Assembly (NCBI RefSeq): GCF_005281835.1 | Contig: NZ_RZIS01000002.1 | Coordinates: 496,001 to 560,000 of the forward strand | Length of the DNA: 64,000 nt | Direction of reading: 5' to 3' | Source: Vibrio profundi | Lineage (GTDB): Bacteria > Pseudomonadota > Gammaproteobacteria > Enterobacterales > Vibrionaceae | Part shown: piece by piece, positions 11,160 to 19,676 of the stretch | Layout of the letters: each line of letters begins with the position of its first letter | How positions within the stretch are numbered: the first letter of the stretch is position 1 | Made by a program: the position numbers and the translations under genes | The notes under the pieces: model-generated | The model's database searches: none | Seen by the model: only the letters and a program-made list of their open reading frames with translations | Told to the model about the DNA's origin: nothing

Positions 11160-12116
11160 TTATGCGCTGCCGACTAAAGAAATTAGATGTGCAATCACTT
11201 GGTTTGGTGTGATTCCTTCTGCTTGAGCGTGGTAGCTACGTAATAAGCGGTGACGCAGTACAGGAAAGGCCATGGTTTGTACGTCTTCTGGAGTGACGTA
11301 ATCACGGCCTGATAACCATGCGTGAGCGCGAGAGCAGCGATCCAGCGCTATGGTTGCACGAGGGCTCACGCCCATTTCTAGCCACTGATCTAATTGGTCA
11401 CTGTATTTTTTCGGCTCTCGGGTCGCCATCACTAGGCGAATTATGTATTGCTCAATGCTGTCGGCCATGTGAACGTTCAGAGCTTGTTTGCGCGCTTCGA
11501 ATACATCTTGCTGGCTTAAGGTTTGTGGGATAGCACTTGATTGACCTTGGGCTTCCCCGCGATTAAGCCTCAAGATTTCTAGCTCACTTTCCATGTCAGG
11601 GTAGTTCACTTCTAAGTGAAGAAGAAAACGGTCTAGCTGAGCTTCTGGTAGTGGATAGGTCCCTTCTTGCTCGATTGGGTTTTGAGTCGCCATGACCAAA
11701 AACAAATCCGGAAGTTGATAGGTACTGCGTCCAGCCGTTACTTGTTTTTCGGCCATAGCTTCAAGCATGGCAGCTTGCACTTTAGCTGGCGCGCGGTTGA
11801 TCTCATCCGCCAGAATCAATGAGTTGAAGATAGGACCTGACTGAAAGGTAAATTCCCCCGTTTCAGGGCGAAAGATATCTGTACCGGTTAGGTCTGCGGG
11901 CAATAGGTCCGGAGTAAATTGGATACGGTGAAAGTCGCCTTCAATACAGTCGGCTAATGACTTTACGGCTCTGGTTTTTGCGAGCCCAGGTGGACCTTCA
12001 ACTAAGATGTGTCCATCGGCGAGAAGGGCAATCATGAGCTGCTTAACCAGCTCCTTTTGTCCGATAATTTGAGATTCTAGGTATTGCTGTAATGAGTTGA
12101 AAGCATCTGATTGCAT
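11160..12116 (-). CDS. MoxR-family AAA+ ATPase
   Basis: First gene of the six-gene minus-strand operon. The 318-residue protein has Walker A GPPGLAKT at residues 41-48, Walker B LILADEINRAP near 105, sensor 1 ATQNP near 145 and the C-terminal lid helical domain, the MoxR pattern. MoxR ATPases act as chaperones that help assemble or activate partner complexes, often VWA proteins; here the likely clients are the BatA and BatB/C proteins. The ATG at 12116 follows a GAGAG-type ribosome-binding site. Confidence 0.92.
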   Translation of the reverse strand: MQSDAFNSLQQYLESQIIGQKELVKQLMIALLADGHILVEGPPGLAKTRAVKSLADCIEGDFHRIQFTPDLLPADLTGTDIFRPETGEFTFQSGPIFNSLILADEINRAPAKVQAAMLEAMAEKQVTAGRSTYQLPDLFLVMATQNPIEQEGTYPLPEAQLDRFLLHLEVNYPDMESELEILRLNRGEAQGQSSAIPQTLSQQDVFEARKQALNVHMADSIEQYIIRLVMATREPKKYSDQLDQWLEMGVSPRATIALDRCSRAHAWLSGRDYVTPEDVQTMAFPVLRHRLLRSYHAQAEGITPNQVIAHLISLVGSA

Positions 12117-12451
12117 GATTAATGGCTCTCTTAGTTTTTTGTACTTTGGTCAGGGAAGTGGAAAAAAGTTCCCTTTTAATTCTTAAACTTACGAAACTAG
12201 CAGTGTTATGGGGACAATGTGAGCGCTTATAAACAGTTGAACAAGTAAAAAATTCTAATTACAGCTCAAGCGTGGCTCTCTTGCGGGAGCTGGAAGGCGT
12301 ATCACATTAGAGAGTTGTTCATGTAGCGGGTAGTGCACCAAATTGTTCTGACCCTGCTCATTAGGTAGAAATCAGAGGGAAACTAAAGGTTTGTGTCTAA
12401 ATGCCGATAACAGAAAGTTACAAATTTCTAGGCCAATTTAAGGGCATGCTG
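12117..12451. other. Divergent intergenic region, moxR / chemoreceptor
   Basis: Holds the promoters for the minus-strand Bat operon and the plus-strand chemoreceptor. I recognise no operator, riboswitch or additional gene. An upstream extension of the chemoreceptor frame to 12401 exists but lacks a ribosome-binding site. Confidence 0.5.
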
Positions 12452-14368
12452 ATGTTCAAACTAAACTCTATGAGTATCAAACAAAAAGTCGTCGCTGGGA
12501 TCACCTTCGCAGTGCTGGCATCGACGGTCATCGTGGGAATGATGGCACAGCGTCAGGCAAGGGATGTACTGAGTCATCGTTTAATCGATATTGAACTTCC
12601 AATGATGTTGGAGCAGATCAATTCTGAAATTGATCGTGAAGTGACACAACTATTATTGGCCGCAGAACAGATCGCGAATAACGAATTTATTATGGATGCC
12701 GTGGCCACCACAGACCGCGATCCAAGTGTTGAATCCAAGCTGGTGAAGCAGTTGAACAATGTGCGCAGCCAGTACAACCTGAATGATGCATCCGTTGCGA
12801 ATCGCCAATCGGCTTATTACTGGAACCAAAACGGATTTCTACGTGAGCTAAACCAACAGCAAGATGGCTGGTTCTTTGGTTTTACCCAGTCTGGGCAGCA
12901 GACAATGGTGAGCATGTTCCAAGAAGCGACAGGCGAAGTGAAAATGTTTGCTAACTACCAGCAAGTGTCTGGTAGCACTATGTCTGGCCTGTCTAAGTCT
13001 ATGGATGACATGGTTCGTTTACTGAATGGCTTCAAAATTGAAAAAACTGGGTTTGTTTTCTTAACCGATAGTCAAGGTGATGTACAAATCCATCGTCAGA
13101 AAGATCAAAGCAATTCTACTTTATCGCAGCTTTACGGGGCACAATCGAGTCAGCTTCTTAACAAATCAGGTTTTAACTTGATCACAGCCCAGTACCAAGG
13201 TGAAGAAGTTTTTGTCGCAAGTACTTATGTAGCATCAATGGATTGGTTTGTGGTTGGTGTGGTGCCAACGGGAGAAATTTTTGCAGAGTTAGATGCTACC
13301 GCTAAGAAAATGCTGTTCACTACGTTAGCGGTTGCTCTGCTCTTTATTGCGATGGGCGTATTGTTAGCGAATAGCATTACTAAACCAATCAAACTGATTT
13401 CTCAACGTTTCTGCGATTTAGGCCAAGGAGACGGTGATCTCTCTCAGCGTATTGAAGTGAAGGGGAGTGATGAAATTGCTCAGCTCTCTAACGGTTTTAA
13501 TGGCTTTATCGAGAAGATTCACCAGTCGATGAAAGAAGTCTCTTCAACGAGCCAAGCATTACAAGTGGCGGCGGAAAGTGTATCGAGTAAAGCGCACATT
13601 ACGCACGACAATAGCCAAGAGCAGCGTGATCAAACGCTTCAAGTGGTCGCAGCCATTAACCAAATGGGTATGACCATCAGCGAGATTGCATCAAATGCAG
13701 CCACTGCGGCGGAAACCGCAACGCATGCCTCGGACAATACTGATGTTGGCCGTAAGGTAGTGAATCAAGCGAAAGACGCGATCAGTCGTTTAGCGCAAGA
13801 CATTGAGAATACCGGCCAAGTTGTCGAGCAACTGGCGTCGACTACCCAAGACATTGGTTCTATTTTGGGCGTGATACGTGACATTTCTGAACAGACGAAC
13901 TTACTTGCTTTGAATGCCGCAATTGAAGCGGCGCGAGCGGGTGAGCAAGGGCGCGGTTTTGCCGTCGTAGCAGATGAAGTTCGTAACCTTGCGAGCCGTA
14001 CAGCCGATTCTACAGAAGAAATTCAGAAGATGATTAACCAACTCCAAAGTGATGCTAAAGATGCAGTAACCGCAATGAATGCGGGTAAGGCGATCACCTT
14101 AGAAGGGGTTTCCGCATCGGATGAAGCGGTGGAAGTGTTGGGTGGTATTTCAGATCGAATTTTGGATATTACCGACCGTAACACTCAAGTGGCGACAGCG
14201 ACGGAAGAACAGTCGACTGTAGTGCATACGATCAATCAAAACATCGAAGAAATTAATTCGATTAATGAAGTGACGACTGGCACGGCTGAGCAATTGGCTG
14301 AAGCAAGCCAAGAGCTTCGTGATTTGTCTGACCGTTTGGATAATATGGTTGGGACGTTCAAGCTATAG
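12452..14368 (+). CDS. Methyl-accepting chemotaxis protein
   Basis: Transmembrane chemoreceptor that feeds a CheA/CheW signalling array. The N-terminal helix ([20 protein letters not shown]) and a second helix ([20 protein letters not shown], about residues 290-312) flank a periplasmic ligand-binding region of about 250 residues that looks Cache-like. A HAMP domain follows, then a long coiled coil with the conserved hairpin tip ([20 protein letters not shown] and following) near residues 480-510. I start at ATG 12452 because AGGG at 12441-12444 is correctly spaced; ATGs at 12446 and 12401 fit less well. No C-terminal CheR/CheB pentapeptide is present. The ligand cannot be deduced. Confidence 0.93.
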   Translation: MFKLNSMSIKQKVVAGITFAVLASTVIVGMMAQRQARDVLSHRLIDIELPMMLEQINSEIDREVTQLLLAAEQIANNEFIMDAVATTDRDPSVESKLVKQLNNVRSQYNLNDASVANRQSAYYWNQNGFLRELNQQQDGWFFGFTQSGQQTMVSMFQEATGEVKMFANYQQVSGSTMSGLSKSMDDMVRLLNGFKIEKTGFVFLTDSQGDVQIHRQKDQSNSTLSQLYGAQSSQLLNKSGFNLITAQYQGEEVFVASTYVASMDWFVVGVVPTGEIFAELDATAKKMLFTTLAVALLFIAMGVLLANSITKPIKLISQRFCDLGQGDGDLSQRIEVKGSDEIAQLSNGFNGFIEKIHQSMKEVSSTSQALQVAAESVSSKAHITHDNSQEQRDQTLQVVAAINQMGMTISEIASNAATAAETATHASDNTDVGRKVVNQAKDAISRLAQDIENTGQVVEQLASTTQDIGSILGVIRDISEQTNLLALNAAIEAARAGEQGRGFAVVADEVRNLASRTADSTEEIQKMINQLQSDAKDAVTAMNAGKAITLEGVSASDEAVEVLGGISDRILDITDRNTQVATATEEQSTVVHTINQNIEEINSINEVTTGTAEQLAEASQELRDLSDRLDNMVGTFKL

Positions 14369-14424
14369 ATTCCCATTAGTGAACGCGGTAAAATCGACCT
14401 AGTTTTAATGTTTAGGTAAGTGTT

Positions 14425-14625
14425 ATGAGTGATTTTGAGAAAGAACTTGAGCAAATGACTCAAGATATGGGCGACGAACCAGAGGTGAAGTTCCCATCAC
14501 TTGAAGAACAGAAAGCGGTAGTCGCTGAGCTGAAAAAGCTAGAAGCTGAAGGTAAGCTCACTCCAGAAGTGTTAGAAAAGCACTTCGGTCAGTTCAATAA
14601 AAAGAGTGAAACTCCAATTCACTAA
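14425..14625 (+). CDS. Small acidic hypothetical protein
   Basis: A 66-residue Glu/Lys-rich protein, predicted mostly helical and soluble, with no signal peptide or cysteine. It starts 56 bp after the chemoreceptor and ends just before an intrinsic terminator, so it may be the second gene of that transcript. I do not recognise a named family. Codon use resembles a real gene and the reading frame is followed immediately by the terminator, which supports its reality. Confidence 0.75.
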   Translation: MSDFEKELEQMTQDMGDEPEVKFPSLEEQKAVVAELKKLEAEGKLTPEVLEKHFGQFNKKSETPIH

Positions 14626-14644
14626 TGCAGTGAATTAAGATGAC

Positions 14645-14669
14645 AAAAGGCGCCTAGAGCGCCTTTTTT
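14645..14669 (+). terminator. Terminator after the small acidic gene
   Basis: AGGCGC/GCGCCT stem with a five-base loop, flanked by AAA and followed by six T residues. Confidence 0.9.
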
Positions 14670-14857
14670 GTACCTGAAATTTCATTTTATAAAACCAGTC
14701 GTTAGTCTTACTTGTGAGACTGTATCTAAGTGAATGATATTAATGGTTAATAATAATCACTATCAATAAATCATTGTAGAGTGGGATTTAGCTCTATTGA
14801 CCGTCCATACTTATTGACTAAATTGTTTACTGTTAACGTCAAGTCTGAGGTTTCAGT

Positions 14858-15532
14858 ATGAATAATAATGATAAAACATTTCCAATAACGTTCGTCGCCC
14901 AAAATACGCTCCAGTCGACCTTACTTAAAGAATCGATAGAAAAGAACTTAAGTGTGTCTATTCGCCAGCTTACTTTTCAGCAGCTTATCAATAAATTTCG
15001 CTTTGAAGGGGAAGCGATGTCGGCGCTGATTGTTCTCGATTTTGCCAATATGAAGGAGGAAGATTTCGCGACGTATTTTTTGCTTAGAGATCAGCATTTT
15101 CAGGATGTGGATGAAGTTTTAATTAACTGCCCGCCCACTTCCGACTATGCCAGTTTCTTAAAGTGGAAGAACTTGGTGGGAGTGTTTTATAGCGATGACT
15201 CATTGGAAATGCTGGTGCAGGGGATGAAGCAGGTATTGGAAGGAGAAATCTGGTTTAGCCGTCAGCTTGCCCAAGAGTACATACGTTTTTATCGCAATCG
15301 AACGCCTTCTGGTAGTAGCGAGAAGTTCTCGTTATTGACCAAACGCGAACAACAAATCATTAAGCTATTAGGGGAAGGGGCCTCTAATAATCAGATCGCA
15401 AGCCAATTGTTTGTGAGTGAGAATACAGTGAAAACTCACTTGCACAACGTATTTAAGAAAATCAATGTCAGGAATCGACTTCAAGCACTATTGTGGGCGA
15501 AAGAGAACATTGGTAGCGAAGAGTTTGTGTAG
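14858..15532 (+). CDS. csgD: CsgD/VpsT-type LuxR-family matrix regulator
   Basis: Transcription regulator of the FixJ/LuxR class, 224 residues: a receiver-like N-terminal domain (1-130) and a C-terminal helix-turn-helix (about 155-220, LLTKREQQIIKLLGEGASNN then NTVKTHLHNVFKKI), strongly like E. coli CsgD. The linker carries WFSR at 132-135, matching the W[FLM][TS]R c-di-GMP-binding motif of V. cholerae VpsT (W131-R134 in that protein), a motif not conserved in enteric CsgD. It therefore probably responds to c-di-GMP and switches on matrix genes, here the adjacent curli genes. GAGG is well spaced before the ATG. Unlike in E. coli, it is not in an operon with csgEFG but faces them. Confidence 0.88.
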   Translation: MNNNDKTFPITFVAQNTLQSTLLKESIEKNLSVSIRQLTFQQLINKFRFEGEAMSALIVLDFANMKEEDFATYFLLRDQHFQDVDEVLINCPPTSDYASFLKWKNLVGVFYSDDSLEMLVQGMKQVLEGEIWFSRQLAQEYIRFYRNRTPSGSSEKFSLLTKREQQIIKLLGEGASNNQIASQLFVSENTVKTHLHNVFKKINVRNRLQALLWAKENIGSEEFV

Positions 15533-15580
15533 TGCGCATCTATCATTAGTATACAGGTGTATCAATGACTCGATACTCAA

Positions 15581-15621
15581 AAATAAGCCAGCAGCGATAA
15601 CTTAGCTCTGGCTTATTTATT
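15581..15621. terminator. Bidirectional terminator between csgD and csgG
   Basis: Eleven-base arms (AAATAAGCCAG at 15581-15591 and its complement at 15608-15618) with a 16-nt loop and T-rich flanks on both strands, lying between convergent genes. Confidence 0.8.
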
Positions 15622-15699
15622 TGTATGAGTGTGCCACTAATTTCCCTCTTTTCCCTTGATAAGATATCGGTGTATTCGTGGGTGAAAAGTATGAGGTTG

Positions 15700-16536
15700 T
15701 TAGAGTATGTTCCGTTTCGCTAAGAGGTACTTTTGGATGATAGGGTTTGTTTCTGCATCTTGGTCTGAGGTGTGCCATAAGCCTTTGCGGATCCCTCGTA
15801 CTATCAGGTGAATCACTGCTGCATCAATCGCTGACATCACCGCAATGTTCACGGGTTCATTATTGGTGTAACCCATCTCGACTTCTAACAATTCTTTATA
15901 ATCGATGAAGCGAAACGCGCCCAGCCCCATCTCATGAGAGAAAATGGTTTTGCTTGTGGTAATGCTTAGTAGTACTTGACCACTTCTCACATCGATAGCC
16001 CTGAGGTTAATGGTTACTTGATCGGTTCTATATTGCCCTGAACCTCCAATCCCCAAATACTTAGCGCCTAAGCCGCCAGTTTTTATATTCGAATCATAAG
16101 CGACGATCCCACCTTCAATCACGATATTGGCTGAACTAAGTGACGATAGATTGGCTGCGTGATTATCGACTTTGCCCTCTTTTTTATGTGCCGCACGAAT
16201 GATTTTTCGTTCTGTGAGCAGATTTTGTAGCCCCTCTCGCTCTAAAGGGAGAAACCAATTCGATTCAAGCAATGACGTGGTGAGTAAGGCGGTGCCGCCT
16301 TGTGGTACTGCGGTGGAAAAATTACTGTTTGGCTGAGGTTTGTATTGACCAGTTTGATCTCTAAAATCGTAGACAGAGACTAAGATCTTCCCCTTCGGCG
16401 CTGGCAATGAAATGAGATCCACGTAGGTGGAACCGCGTTGCATTAATTTAGGCTCTTCGGAGGTCGTTGGGATATCTAGAGACATAGCACAACCCGTTAG
16501 CCAGATAAATGAAAAGATCGTGGTGATGACTTTCAT
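15700..16536 (-). CDS. csgG: Curli secretion channel lipoprotein CsgG
   Basis: Outer-membrane pore that exports unfolded curlin subunits. The 278-residue protein starts with a lipoprotein signal peptide (lipobox LTGC, Cys at about residue 16) and has the CsgG fold, including VYDFRDQTGQYK near residue 55, the ALLTTSLLESNWFLPLEREGL region and the C-terminal amphipathic strands. Length matches E. coli CsgG (277). It is the last gene of csgE-csgF-csgG on the minus strand, 11 bp after csgF. Confidence 0.95.
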   Translation of the reverse strand: MKVITTIFSFIWLTGCAMSLDIPTTSEEPKLMQRGSTYVDLISLPAPKGKILVSVYDFRDQTGQYKPQPNSNFSTAVPQGGTALLTTSLLESNWFLPLEREGLQNLLTERKIIRAAHKKEGKVDNHAANLSSLSSANIVIEGGIVAYDSNIKTGGLGAKYLGIGGSGQYRTDQVTINLRAIDVRSGQVLLSITTSKTIFSHEMGLGAFRFIDYKELLEVEMGYTNNEPVNIAVMSAIDAAVIHLIVRGIRKGLWHTSDQDAETNPIIQKYLLAKRNIL

Positions 16537-16547
16537 AACTCGCGCCT

Positions 16548-16958
16548 CTATAAATCAGGATTGAGCCCAGACACTTGGATCTCAGTGGACTCTCCTGTTT
16601 GTTTATCGACGATTTGCACAAGTAACGCGCCATTGTTATCGACGATATTCAAAAAGAAGTCATCGGTTTCGAGTTGCCCTGCATTACCATTCCCCACATC
16701 TGCAAGCAGCTGACTGATTAGCCGAGACTCTAAACTGGAGGCGAGGCGGTCTAACGCTGACTCTTCTTCAAATTGAAACTCATCGCTTGCTGGTGGCTTA
16801 TAGTCGTTAATGGCATTGGCGACACCAAACAAATGAGAGGTATTGAGTGGGTTGCCACCGAAGCTTGGGTTGATTGGCGTATAAGTGAGTTCGGTAGCGA
16901 ACAATGATGGGCTACAGCACATTAATATGACGGTGATTTTTTTGAATAAACAAGACAT
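16548..16958 (-). CDS. csgF: Curli nucleation/assembly protein CsgF
   Basis: Secreted accessory protein that inserts into the CsgG pore and helps anchor the nucleator CsgB at the cell surface. A 136-residue protein with a signal peptide ending near residue 20 (SPSLFA), followed by the family hallmark NPSFGGNPLN that binds inside CsgG, and a C-terminal TGESTEIQVSGL matching the E. coli protein. Length (136 against 138) is normal. It lies 23 bp after csgE and 11 bp before csgG. Confidence 0.95.
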   Translation of the reverse strand: MSCLFKKITVILMCCSPSLFATELTYTPINPSFGGNPLNTSHLFGVANAINDYKPPASDEFQFEEESALDRLASSLESRLISQLLADVGNGNAGQLETDDFFLNIVDNNGALLVQIVDKQTGESTEIQVSGLNPDL

Positions 16959-16981
16959 AACATTTCCCTATGAGCCTATGG

Positions 16982-17464
16982 CTATATTTCATCGTGTGCT
17001 AGATCAAACGTATCTTGAAATAGCTTCTCCGCTTGCCAACGCACGATATAAGTACTCACAGCCTTAACCGCTTGCGAAGCCCTTTCCTGTGTTTGTCGTC
17101 TTCCTGGAGATAGTGCTGTGCGATAGATGATTTTTTGTGCGTGATAGACGCCGATAATACTGCCGGACATGGCGGTAGGCCGTTCTTTTATGGTTAAGTT
17201 TTCCTTTAAGTCTGGGTACTGGCTATTGAGTTGTTGGCTAAAGAAGAAGTAAAACTCGTCACCAATTCGAGTCATGGTTTGGCTGACAATAACGCCGCTG
17301 ATCTCATCAAGGGATTGGGTATTCGAGTCCGTTTCTAGTTTCTTATTATTCTCTATTGAGGCTGAGCCACTCCCGTTGCTGGCGAAAGTGCTGCCCGGCG
17401 GGAGCAGTAAGCCCGCAAACAAGGCGTATGATAGATAGTGCGTATTCCATTCTCTAGATTTCAT
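16982..17464 (-). CDS. csgE: Curli specificity factor CsgE
   Basis: Periplasmic factor that caps the CsgG channel and directs curlin to it. The 160-residue protein has a signal peptide (YALFAGLLLPPGSTFA) and then about 35 polar residues that make it longer than the E. coli protein (about 129). The core has the CsgE pattern GVIVSQTMTRIGDEFYFFF and a C-terminal helix. First gene of csgEFG, divergent from csgBA across a 236-bp spacer. Confidence 0.93.
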   Translation of the reverse strand: MKSREWNTHYLSYALFAGLLLPPGSTFASNGSGSASIENNKKLETDSNTQSLDEISGVIVSQTMTRIGDEFYFFFSQQLNSQYPDLKENLTIKERPTAMSGSIIGVYHAQKIIYRTALSPGRRQTQERASQAVKAVSTYIVRWQAEKLFQDTFDLAHDEI

Positions 17465-17515
17465 ACTTGTTGCTCTTACTCATCCCCTTTACTTAATAAT
17501 ATATTGAATGAATAA

Positions 17516-17545
17516 ACGACAAATGAACTTTAGTTTATTTGTCGT
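17516..17545. promoter_or_regulatory. 30-bp near-perfect palindrome in curli divergent promoter
   Basis: Two 14-base arms (17516-17529 and 17532-17545) are inverted copies with a single mismatch and a TT spacer. It sits about 50 bp upstream of csgE and 155 bp upstream of csgB. Its size and place fit an operator for a dimeric regulator, the adjacent CsgD/VpsT-type protein being the obvious candidate, but a transcript-end hairpin cannot be excluded. Confidence 0.55.
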
Positions 17546-17700
17546 CGTAATCTTATTAACTAAAAAATTAGATATGAATCTGTATGGCTACTAACGTTTT
17601 ATTCTTTTGGTGAATATAACCATACAAAGTTTATATTTGTTTCCACAGATTGGGATTACCTTTTAATAGTAAATTGAATAAGCGAATTTACGGAGGTGAC

Positions 17701-18324
17701 ATGGTCAATATAAAAGGCACGTTGTTATCTCTTCCTTTGATATTTTCATTTGCCGTTATGGCATCTGAAAATAATCCGCACAACGGAAGTGGTAGTGAAA
17801 TAGTAATGGGAGGTTTTGGATATGGAATGTCTGACTTAAGTGCATTCAATGAGCTGGAACACAATGGCACTTTACAGTCGGGCAATTACGCTGAGGTAAT
17901 TGTGGACTCTTCTGAATACAGTCGAGCTAGCATCAACCAATATCAGAATGGCGCTTTGGGGAATAAAGCAAAAATTGCCCAAGCTGATTCTTATGATAGT
18001 GATGCGTTGATTCGTCAGAATGGTTCAGGAAACATAGGTTTAATCGTTCAAACTGGAACTAACAATTACGCAGAGTTGAATCAATTTGGTGATAACCACC
18101 AAGCATGGTTAGAGCAAGTTGGTCACAACAATGTTGCGGTAGTAACTCAGTCTGAACTTTTATTTCAAGAATCGAGTGAAATAAGCCTCCATCAATCTGG
18201 AGATAATAACCAAGCTTATTTGTATGACATGGGAGGTTCTAATTACGGAATTTCGCAAAATGGAAATGACTCAGTGTTAATCGTCGGTGCGAAAAATATT
18301 GGTTTGTATATTAATCAGCACTAA
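17701..18324 (+). CDS. csgB: Minor curlin / nucleator CsgB
   Basis: Surface nucleator that templates polymerisation of CsgA into curli amyloid. The 207-residue protein has a signal peptide (LPLIFSFAVMA) and curlin repeats with the x-Q-x-G-x-x-N pattern, for example RQNGSGNIGLIVQTGTNNYA, LNQFGDNHQAWLEQVGHNN and LHQSGDNNQAYL. It is longer than E. coli CsgB (151). I start at ATG 17701, directly after CGGAGGTGAC; the frame extends upstream to 17650 without support. csgA follows 57 bp later. Confidence 0.92.
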   Translation: MVNIKGTLLSLPLIFSFAVMASENNPHNGSGSEIVMGGFGYGMSDLSAFNELEHNGTLQSGNYAEVIVDSSEYSRASINQYQNGALGNKAKIAQADSYDSDALIRQNGSGNIGLIVQTGTNNYAELNQFGDNHQAWLEQVGHNNVAVVTQSELLFQESSEISLHQSGDNNQAYLYDMGGSNYGISQNGNDSVLIVGAKNIGLYINQH

Positions 18325-18381
18325 CTACTTAAATGAAATAGAAAATTTACACGTAGGAATTAAATAAAAAGGACGTCTATT

Positions 18382-19269
18382 ATGAACAAGTTTTCAATAT
18401 CTTTAATTGCGCTTTGTGTATCTGGTGGCGTTTATGCCGGTAATGAAGCGGTTGTTGATTTAAGTACATCAAACCAAGATGTCGTCACGATTGAGCAAAA
18501 CACGGCACATGCAAATCCTGCATTTGGCAATTATGCGGAAGTGAATTTGCAAGACACTTACGATAATCAAAAAGTTGATATCTATCAGAGTGGTAATAAT
18601 AACAATGCACTAATTGATGCAAATGACGCTTGGAGCTCACCTGAACTGTCGATCAGCCAAGATGGTGACAGAAACCGAGCGACCATTGATGTACGTAATG
18701 TGGCTGATTTCAATACAGCGACGGTAGCGCAATTGGGTAACCGAAACCGCTCTAGTATCGATATCGTTCGTGGCGATAGTAATACTGTTGCCGTGGATGT
18801 AACGGGTAACCGAAACAGAACTTTCTCTGAAGTGAGAGGTAGTGAAGCGGATGGAAATGATGTGACATTAACCGTAACCAACGGAAATCGTAATTACTTA
18901 GAAACGATGACAGAAGGGGCGGATAATGAAGCAACCGTAACGGTCACCGCTAGTAATCGCAATGACGTATACACAGATCAATCTGGCGATAACAATGACG
19001 CGTTGGTGTCTATTGAAGGCGGCAGCAACTTAAATAGCGTTGATATCATGCAGTCTGGCGACTTGAATGTGAGTGAAGTGTCTATTTCAGGTGCGAGCAT
19101 TGATAATGGTGTAGATATCGCTCAGACAGGCAACGATTCCTATGCGAGTGTCGACGTATCAGGAGCATCAACGGGTGTGATGGTGGATGTGTGGCAGAAC
19201 AGTCAAGATAGCGCAATGGTGATGGCGAGCAACTCTAACCTGACCACTGTATCTATCGTTCAAAACTAG
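18382..19269 (+). CDS. csgA: Major curlin subunit CsgA, long form
   Basis: Main structural subunit of curli, secreted through CsgG. A 295-residue protein with a signal peptide ending near GGVYAG and about a dozen degenerate curlin-type repeats of roughly 20-23 residues (for example IYQSGNNNNALI, ISQDGDRNRATI, VAQLGNRNRSSI, DQSGDNNDALV, IAQTGNDSYASV). It is nearly twice the E. coli length (151). Several central repeats keep the GNRN turn but have lost the Gln of the strand, unlike classical CsgA. The product is acidic and Asn-rich as expected. It shares a transcript with csgB and the following small gene. Confidence 0.9.
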   Translation: MNKFSISLIALCVSGGVYAGNEAVVDLSTSNQDVVTIEQNTAHANPAFGNYAEVNLQDTYDNQKVDIYQSGNNNNALIDANDAWSSPELSISQDGDRNRATIDVRNVADFNTATVAQLGNRNRSSIDIVRGDSNTVAVDVTGNRNRTFSEVRGSEADGNDVTLTVTNGNRNYLETMTEGADNEATVTVTASNRNDVYTDQSGDNNDALVSIEGGSNLNSVDIMQSGDLNVSEVSISGASIDNGVDIAQTGNDSYASVDVSGASTGVMVDVWQNSQDSAMVMASNSNLTTVSIVQN

Positions 19270-19274
19270 GCTGA

Positions 19275-19628
19275 ATGAAAGGTATGCTAATTAAAGCGGC
19301 ATGGATTGCCGCTTTGTTTGTCTTCTACGGAGGAGAATTGGCTCATGCGCAAGACAGTGACAACAATGACTCCACGCGGTACTCCATCACCTGCATGTAC
19401 GATAAGCCTAGCAAGGTACGAGTGTCCTTCCGCGGAGTAGAGCCTTCAGTATTTCTGCTGACGACCATTCACGATAATCAATTGCGTTATCGAAGCACTA
19501 ATGGAAGTGTTGCGACTGCTTACTTAGGAAAATCGCAATTTCCGGTCATGGTTGAGGTAACGATGGAAAATCAAATAGAAATGTTTGAGCTAGACGACCA
19601 ATGTAAAAAATCCCCCTTATCGCAATAA
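19275..19628 (+). CDS. Small secreted protein in the csgC position
   Basis: A 117-residue protein beginning 6 bp after the csgA stop, with a signal peptide (AAWIAALFVFYGGELAHA) and a mature domain of about 90 residues predicted as beta strands. Its place at the end of the csgBA operon is that of csgC, whose product stops curlin aggregating in the periplasm. However, it lacks the CxC motif of E. coli CsgC; only two isolated Cys (ITCMY, DQCKK) remain and could form one disulfide. A CsgC/CsgH-like chaperone role is an inference from position and size only. Confidence 0.75.
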   Translation: MKGMLIKAAWIAALFVFYGGELAHAQDSDNNDSTRYSITCMYDKPSKVRVSFRGVEPSVFLLTTIHDNQLRYRSTNGSVATAYLGKSQFPVMVEVTMENQIEMFELDDQCKKSPLSQ

Positions 19629-19640
19629 GAGGGATTTTGT
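19606..19640. terminator. Bidirectional terminator, csgBA operon / malK
   Basis: Stem AAATCCCcCTTAT with ATAAGaGGGATTT around a CGCA loop, flanked by A and T tracts. It overlaps the last codons of the csgC-position gene and also serves malK on the other strand. Confidence 0.88.
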
Positions 19641-19676
19641 TAGAAAAAAGGGCAGTTAGCGAAAACGACTTCGAGT

